This document shows positions 59,894-64,000 of a stretch of DNA of 64,000 nt, one piece after another. Every line of letters starts with the position of its first letter. Position 1 is the first letter of the stretch. Position numbers and translations under genes: made by a program. The notes under the pieces were generated by a model that had not been told where the DNA came from, searched no databases, and saw only the letters and a list, made by a program, of their open reading frames with translations. The stretch is from Terrimesophilobacter sp038243605 (lineage in GTDB: Bacteria; Actinomycetota; Actinomycetes; Actinomycetales; Microbacteriaceae), in the NCBI GenBank assembly GCA_038243605.1, contig JBBSQX010000002.1, positions 62,001 to 126,000 on the forward strand, in the 5' to 3' direction.

Positions 59894-61255
59894 CTAGTAG
59901 TTCAAGAGCAGGTCAGTGAGAACCTGCCTGCCAAAGACTAACGCGTCGAGTGGCACACGCTCATCAACGCCGTGGAACATTGCAGGAAAGTCCATGTCGG
60001 CTGGCAGCTTGAGCGGCGCGAATCCGTACCCTGTGATGCCGAGTCGACTGAGCGACTTGTTGTCGGTGCCGCCGGAGAGCAGGTACGGCAGTACTTCGGC
60101 GCCGGGGTCGTGCGCGAGAAGCGTGCGCGTGATGGCCTCGATGAGCGGCCCGTCGAAGGTGGTCTCCATGCCGATATCACGGTGCAGGGTGACGATCTCG
60201 ATGTCGGGGCCGACGATCTCGGCGATCTGGGCGAGCACGGTATCCTCTTCGCCCGGGAGTGTGCGGATGTCGATGAGCGCTTCTGCCTTCTCGGGGATGA
60301 CGTTGTGCTTGTAGCCGGCCTTCAGAAGCGTGGGGTTGCTCGTGGTGCGCAGGGTGGCGCGGATGAAGCCTGCGGCAGTTCCTGTGGCGATCGCGAGCTC
60401 GTCTGGACCAACCTTCTGCGGGTCTTTGCCGAGGATGCGGGCGACCTCACCGAGCAGCTCTGTGGTGGTGTTGGTGAGGGTGAGGGGCCACTCGTGCTGC
60501 CCCACCTTGGCGACCGCCTCGGCGAGCTTGGTGACCGCGTTGTTCTGGATGTAGCGCGAGCCGTGGGCGGCCTCACCCTTGGCGATGAGTTTGATCCAGA
60601 GCATCGCTTTCTCGCCCGTCTGGATCAGGTAGGCGCGCTGACCTTCGAGGTCGACGGAATACCCGCCGACTTCACTGATGGCTTCTGTTGCGCCGGCGAA
60701 AAGTTCTGGGTGGCTCTCGACCATGTACTGGGCGCCGAACTCTCCCCCGGCCTCCTCGTCGGCGAAGAACGCGATCACCAGGTCGCGAGATGGCTGCTTG
60801 CCTGCCCCGAGGATGTCCTGAAGCGCGGTGACGATCATGGCGTCCATGTTCTTCATGTCGACCGCGCCGCGGCCCCAGAGCATGCCGTCTTTGATGACAC
60901 CGGCGAACGGATCTACCGACCAGTCTTCTGCGATGGCTGGCACGACATCCGTGTGGCCGTGAACGACGAGCGCAGGCTTCGTGGGGTCGACGCCCTCGAC
61001 GCGGGCAACAACGCTCACGCGGCCCTTTGCGCTCTCATACATGCGCGAATCGAGCCCGAGTGCCGTGAGTTTCGCCGAAAGATATTCGGCGGCCTCAACC
61101 TCACCATTCGACTTGCCCTCACCAAAGTTTGAGGTGTCGAACCGGATCAGGTCACGCGCGATGATCACCGTCTCATCGAGGTTTCTGTCATCGGCGTTGT
61201 CAGAGTTGCTGTCTGCGTTCGTGTGGGTGGCGATCTCATCCGGCGCTGGGGTCAT
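59894..61255 (-). CDS. M20-family metallopeptidase
   Basis: A 453-residue M20/M25/M40 enzyme. VVHGHTDVVPA (about 88-98), GRGAVDMKNMDAM (about 118-130) with metal Asp, and FADEEAGGEFGA (about 155-166) with catalytic Glu are present; the last His is in LLSGGTDNKSL and MFHGVDERV. It is Rv2141c-like, a neighbour of uppP/mshC in mycobacteria. ATG 61255 lies six bases after TAGCGT, suggesting a leaderless operon mRNA. The substrate is unknown. Confidence 0.92.
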   Translation of the reverse strand: MTPAPDEIATHTNADSNSDNADDRNLDETVIIARDLIRFDTSNFGEGKSNGEVEAAEYLSAKLTALGLDSRMYESAKGRVSVVARVEGVDPTKPALVVHGHTDVVPAIAEDWSVDPFAGVIKDGMLWGRGAVDMKNMDAMIVTALQDILGAGKQPSRDLVIAFFADEEAGGEFGAQYMVESHPELFAGATEAISEVGGYSVDLEGQRAYLIQTGEKAMLWIKLIAKGEAAHGSRYIQNNAVTKLAEAVAKVGQHEWPLTLTNTTTELLGEVARILGKDPQKVGPDELAIATGTAAGFIRATLRTTSNPTLLKAGYKHNVIPEKAEALIDIRTLPGEEDTVLAQIAEIVGPDIEIVTLHRDIGMETTFDGPLIEAITRTLLAHDPGAEVLPYLLSGGTDNKSLSRLGITGYGFAPLKLPADMDFPAMFHGVDERVPLDALVFGRQVLTDLLLNY

Positions 61256-61261
61256 GGCTCA

Positions 61262-61267
61262 ACGCTA
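61262..61267 (-). promoter_or_regulatory. -10 element of the M20-uppP-mshC operon
   Basis: TAGCGT on the minus strand, six bases before ATG 61255. Confidence 0.4.
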
Positions 61268-61346
61268 CCTTCTGGCCACCTAGTGGACTTCATCGCCCGC
61301 CGCGTCATGCTATTCTCGTGTGCGGTGCAGCGATGCATCACATCCT

Positions 61347-61431
61347 GTCCGGATGGCGGAAATGGTAGACGCGCTAGCTTGAGGTGCTAGTGCCCGTATA
61401 GGGCGTGGGGGTTCAAGTCCCCCTTCGGACA
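61347..61431 (+). tRNA. tRNA-Leu (anticodon GAG)
   Basis: An 85-base class II tRNA. The acceptor GTCCGGA pairs with TTCGGAC plus discriminator A; the anticodon stem ctagc/gctag encloses the loop TTGAGGT with anticodon GAG (codons CUC, CUU); a long variable arm (GCCC-gtat-GGGC type) and a T-arm GGGGG-TTCAAGT-CCCCC follow. CCA is not encoded. Confidence 0.95.
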
Positions 61432-61875
61432 CACAAGTTTTTCACCTAACCTTCTCTTTCGCGGAGGAGCGAATTTCCGTTCCTTGAGGGTGCTGCTTCT
61501 GTTCCCTGAGGAGGCTAAAGGCCGTCTCGAAGGGAGTATGCAAGGAAATCTATAGTGTCGATTGCCAATTGCGGTCGCCATGCTATTTGTTCTGCAACCT
61601 CTAATGCCCGGGCCCGAGCCTGATCAACTCTGCTTTTTACTAGTGCCCACAGGCAACACACTTCTTAACCGCCAGATTCCTACCTCTGCGATAGTTGTGG
61701 CTCGTATCCCATGGGTTACGAGGCATTTAGGTTACGAGACAGTGGATGGCCTCAACTCGAGCTGGTCGAGGCCAATGCGGCCCGCAAGAGGATCCTCTTG
61801 GGGACGTCCTGCAAATGATGCTTAAGATGGGCCGAATCGGGTTTGCTTGCAGGAGCCATCACGCGAACTCTTGTC
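61432..61875. other. 444-base stretch without a convincing gene
   Basis: The plus-strand open frame 61562-61825 (87 codons from a TTG) has no ribosome-binding site and no recognisable domain. No transposase, integrase or copy of the tRNA 3' end is seen here. It may be a decayed gene or the 3' untranslated region of the VOC gene. Confidence 0.5.
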
Positions 61876-62277
61876 TTAGTGAGCTTCCTTTGAGTTCGTC
61901 TCCTTGTGAACCGCCTCGATGTTGTTTCCGTCTGGATCGCGAATGAACGCGCAATACGCACGGTACTCATCCCAGAAACGGGGCGCGTTCTTCGATCGAC
62001 CGCCGTTAGCGACAGCCGCCTCGTGGAACCTGTCAACAGCGTCCCGGTCCTGCGCAGCGAAGGCGATATGCAGACCACGAGTGATCGCATCTTCTGATGG
62101 CGACTGCTCCAAAGAGAGTGAAAGCTTGTCCTCGTCAGGATGCCAGTACTCCGCCATACCTTCGGCCCGAAACAATGCATCAATACCCAAGGCGTGGAGC
62201 ACCGCCGTGAACATGCGCTCACTGGCATCGAAGTCTGATGCAAACACCGCAATGTGGTGGATAAATGGCGAGCGCAT
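61876..62277 (-). CDS. VOC-family (glyoxalase-like) protein
   Basis: A 133-residue vicinal oxygen chelate protein with two beta-alpha-beta-beta-beta halves. IHHIAVFASDFDASERMFTAVLHALG starts the first half with a metal His; GLHIAFAAQDRDAVDRFHEAAVANGG starts the second, and RDPDGNNIEAV near the end carries the second-half Glu. The substrate is unknown. ATG 62277 lies six bases after TACAAT, so it is probably leaderless; the longer frame to 62331 is not supported. Confidence 0.85.
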   Translation of the reverse strand: MRSPFIHHIAVFASDFDASERMFTAVLHALGIDALFRAEGMAEYWHPDEDKLSLSLEQSPSEDAITRGLHIAFAAQDRDAVDRFHEAAVANGGRSKNAPRFWDEYRAYCAFIRDPDGNNIEAVHKETNSKEAH

Positions 62278-62283
62278 CTCGCT

Positions 62284-62289
62284 ATTGTA
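62284..62289 (-). promoter_or_regulatory. -10 element of the VOC gene
   Basis: TACAAT six bases (agcgag) before ATG 62277. The GNAT gene upstream has AATAAT followed by tgcgag at the same distance. Confidence 0.45.
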
Positions 62290-62343
62290 AAGTCCCGCAG
62301 TGAAAGGCCCTCTCCCTCCTCGTCGCCGCAAGCCGATCGGCGA

Positions 62344-62868
62344 TCAGAGCAGGGGATCAGAAAAGTTCAAGCGATAGATCAGCGTTGGAAGCCCTGAAGG
62401 GGTCCGGTCGTGACGGTTGAATGTAAAGCCAAGCTTTTTTGCCAATCCGATCGAGGCAACGTTGTCTGGGTGAATATTGGCAATCAAGTACTCGATGTCT
62501 GAGTTTGACTTCGCCCAGTTGATCCACGCCATACTGCCCTCGAAGGCGAGTCCCTTGCCTTGGGCCGAACGGCCGAGAATATAGCCGATCTCAACTTCGT
62601 TCCACTCCGGCCAGTAATGTAGCCCAATGCGGCCAAGGAACTCACCCGTGTCGCGGTCGAGTGCGGCGCTCTGCCCGTAGCCGCGCTGTTCCCATTCTTC
62701 CGCAAATGCTGCAACCTGCAAGGGGATAGTCTCCCCTGTTAGTCGTTCGCCACCTACGAATCGAGCCACGTCCGGGTCGGCATAAATAGTTGATAGGGCA
62801 TTGGTGTGCTCCACCGTGAGCGGCGGGAGGAGGAGGCGTTTGCTTTCCAGACCCGGAGAACTGTTCAT
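62344..62868 (-). CDS. RimJ/RimL-type GNAT acetyltransferase
   Basis: A 174-residue GNAT. ESKRLLLPPLTVEHTNAL is the family N-terminus (strand with R-L-x-L), then EFLGRIGLHYWPEWNEVEIGYILGRSAQGKGLAFEG with the acetyl-CoA loop (AQGKGLA, about 106-112) and NVASIGLAKKLGFTF. Such enzymes acetylate protein N-termini or small molecules. ATG 62868 is chosen because it begins the family-like segment and lies six bases after AATAAT. Confidence 0.87.
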   Translation of the reverse strand: MNSSPGLESKRLLLPPLTVEHTNALSTIYADPDVARFVGGERLTGETIPLQVAAFAEEWEQRGYGQSAALDRDTGEFLGRIGLHYWPEWNEVEIGYILGRSAQGKGLAFEGSMAWINWAKSNSDIEYLIANIHPDNVASIGLAKKLGFTFNRHDRTPSGLPTLIYRLNFSDPLL

Positions 62869-63030
62869 CTCGCAATTATTGTCCAGACCTAGCTCGTTTG
62901 GCATTCGCCCGTAAGCCGGTCCATCACCGCACAAAGTTTCAATAGCTCTAGGCGGTGCATTTGAGGTCAGGTTCCGCCTGGAGCTGGGTGCCCGCAGGGG
63001 ATCCTCAACCGCTTCAGGTCATGGGGAAGT

Positions 63031-63255
63031 TCAGCGATTCGAGTTGCGTGGGTGGTTCTTGGCGGCGCGCTCGTTTCCATGCTTGTAGTTACCGGTGAGG
63101 CGGGCCATGAGCTCTTGCGGGTCTTGCGTTTTGACATCGAGGAGGATGCGTTCGGCCGCGCCCGCACGGAGTGTTGTCGCTTGGCGACCGTGGTGCCTAA
63201 TGACCACGTCGCCGCCGATCATCTGGTACTCGAAGCCGTGGGGAGTGCCTGCCAT
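63031..63255 (-). CDS. small conserved actinobacterial protein of unknown function
   Basis: A 74-residue protein starting MAGTPHGFEYQMIGGDVVIRHHGRQATTLR. ATG 63255 has AGGAAG eight bases upstream and fits better than ATG 63273. The N-terminal half reads as a two-strand sheet with HHGR, the middle (ERILLDVKTQDPQELMARLTGNYKHGNERAAKNHP) as helices with a basic end. I recall similar short proteins in actinobacteria, but know no function. It follows the MFS gene after 82 bases. Confidence 0.7.
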   Translation of the reverse strand: MAGTPHGFEYQMIGGDVVIRHHGRQATTLRAGAAERILLDVKTQDPQELMARLTGNYKHGNERAAKNHPRNSNR

Positions 63256-63337
63256 TGGATCATTCTTCCTCATTACTGAATGTGTCTGGAGTCGTGAATC
63301 ACTCCGGGATGGTGCAACGGTGTTTGGTCCGATGGTC

Positions 63338-64000
63338 TCATCGCGGTTTCAAAGTCGTCATTTTTCGTACTGGAGAGAAAATGATGGGTGCGGTGGCTGT
63401 GGCCATCATCACGGCTCCGACCATTGCCGCGGTCCATGGGCCTAGCCAGGTTGCCAGCGCACCGCCGGCGAGTGCTCCGAGAGATAGCGCACCCCAGGAG
63501 ATGAGTCGGTAGCTGGCGTTTACTCTGCCGCGTAGTTCAGGAGAGATCGTTAGCTGGCGCAGGCTGACAGCTTGGCTGTTCGCAACTCCGATCCCGAGAC
63601 CGGAGAAAAGGAAGGCGGCCGCGAGTGCGGCTACTCCACCCCAACCTGGAGCGACTACAGCCAGAACTCCGGCAATTGGGGCGGTGTTGCCTAACACTAG
63701 GGCGGCGATGAGAGATCGGCCGTATCCGAATCGCGCGGTGAGTCGTTGACTGAGGATGCTGCCCACAAACGCGCCCAGCCCCAGCGACATAAGTACGAGA
63801 CCAAGTACGACTGGGCCATATCCGTACGTTCGCAGCAGCAGCACTGACAGCGCGATCATGAGTACTTCGTTTCCAAGATTCCAGATGCTTGCCTCGCTCA
63901 CGAGAGCGCGCAGCACGCGATACCGCAGGAGCACAGTGATGCCGAGTCGGGCCTCGGAGAAGGCGGATGCGCGATCGGCACGAGGTCGTCGCCGCTCAGG
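63338..64000 (-). CDS. MFS-type exporter, N-terminus outside window
   Basis: The C-terminal half of a major facilitator superfamily protein; the frame stays open to the right edge (…FSEARLGITVLLRYRVLRAL). Six hydrophobic segments are visible (IALSVLLLRTYGYGPVVLGLVL, ALVLGNTAPIAGVLAVV, AALAAAFLFSGLGIGVANSQAV and others) and SPELRGRVNASYRLISWGALSLGALAGG is typical of the EntS-like MFS_3 group. The substrate is unknown; drug or siderophore export is common in this group. Confidence 0.85.
   Translation of the reverse strand, partial: PERRRPRADRASAFSEARLGITVLLRYRVLRALVSEASIWNLGNEVLMIALSVLLLRTYGYGPVVLGLVLMSLGLGAFVGSILSQRLTARFGYGRSLIAALVLGNTAPIAGVLAVVAPGWGGVAALAAAFLFSGLGIGVANSQAVSLRQLTISPELRGRVNASYRLISWGALSLGALAGGALATWLGPWTAAMVGAVMMATATAPIIFSPVRKMTTLKPR

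Noticed and set aside
59972..61132. 386-codon plus-strand open frame opposite the M20 gene
   Set aside because: It lies wholly antisense to a gene with complete M20 motifs; high GC leaves long empty frames, and its translation shows no domain.
61347..61440. Attachment site at the 3' end of tRNA-Leu
   Set aside because: No second copy of the tRNA end and no integrase in the window.
61562..61825. 87-codon plus-strand open frame after tRNA-Leu
   Set aside because: TTG start, no ribosome-binding site, no recognisable domain, Pro/Arg-rich end.
62332..62341. Perfect palindrome GCCGATCGGC between GNAT and VOC
   Set aside because: Ten-base palindromes of this composition are frequent in such GC-rich DNA, and it is not placed at a promoter.

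Overview
The window looks like a chromosome segment of a Gram-positive actinobacterium, most likely a member of the Microbacteriaceae; I cannot name the genus. The reasons are moderately high GC, a dcw cell-wall/division cluster ending in sepF, yggT and wag31 (divIVA), an actinobacterial bcc-aa3 respiratory chain (qcrCAB, ctaCDEF), mycothiol ligase mshC, RNA polymerase-binding protein RbpA, the WYL pair pafB/pafC, DUF3040 and DUF3043 proteins, a MurE with a non-DAP-type substrate motif, and many apparently leaderless promoters. Gene order resembles that known from Mycobacterium at several places (Rv2175c/idsA/mraZ, rbpA/ppm1/lnt, trmI/pafBC/tatAC/helY, PAC2/mshC/uppP), so most of the window is vertically inherited housekeeping DNA.

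Layout. 1-3278: a LysM protein cut by the window edge, an Rv2175c-like DNA-binding protein, a polyprenyl diphosphate synthase and a DUF3040 membrane protein. 3279-3632: regulatory gap with a terminator-like hairpin and MraZ boxes. 3633-23067: mraZ-rsmH-ftsL-ftsI-murE-murF-mraY-murD-ftsW-murG-murC-ftsQ-ftsZ-yggS-sepF-yggT-divIVA-lspA-rluD, mostly with overlapping stop and start codons, making peptidoglycan precursors and the divisome. 23139-31772: dnaE, a 12-unit 15-bp tandem repeat, hisD, nrdR, pyrD, DUF3043 and an M20 dipeptidase. 31809-40173: erpA and the respiratory block, ctaC-ctaD-ctaF on the plus strand converging on ctaE-qcrC-qcrA-qcrB on the minus strand. 40243-45695: trpD, an unrecognised membrane-anchored HEFAH metallopeptidase, an atypical SDR, NfeD/SPFH and a GDPD phosphodiesterase. 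45857-56768: rbpA, converging on a ten-gene minus-strand operon (HAD, trmI, FKBP, pafB, pafC, tatA, tatC, helY, lnt, ppm1). 56861-61255: PAC2 and the M20-uppP-mshC operon. 61347-64000: tRNA-Leu(GAG), a 444-base stretch with no convincing gene, then accessory genes (VOC, GNAT, a small conserved protein, a partial MFS exporter).

I found no CRISPR array, insertion sequence, integrase, phage, toxin-antitoxin or defence system, and I do not claim a wholly new system. The most notable signals are: recurring short tandem repeats with a 15-bp period in four unrelated places, including inside wag31 and directly after dnaE; MraZ-type boxes in both orientations before mraZ; twin hairpins between mraZ and rsmH; the absence of the Pup genes and of pgeF from their usual positions; a -10 element at exactly the same distance from the starts of hisD, nrdR and pyrD; a predicted surface metallopeptidase of unknown role; and an SDR without the usual catalytic Tyr.
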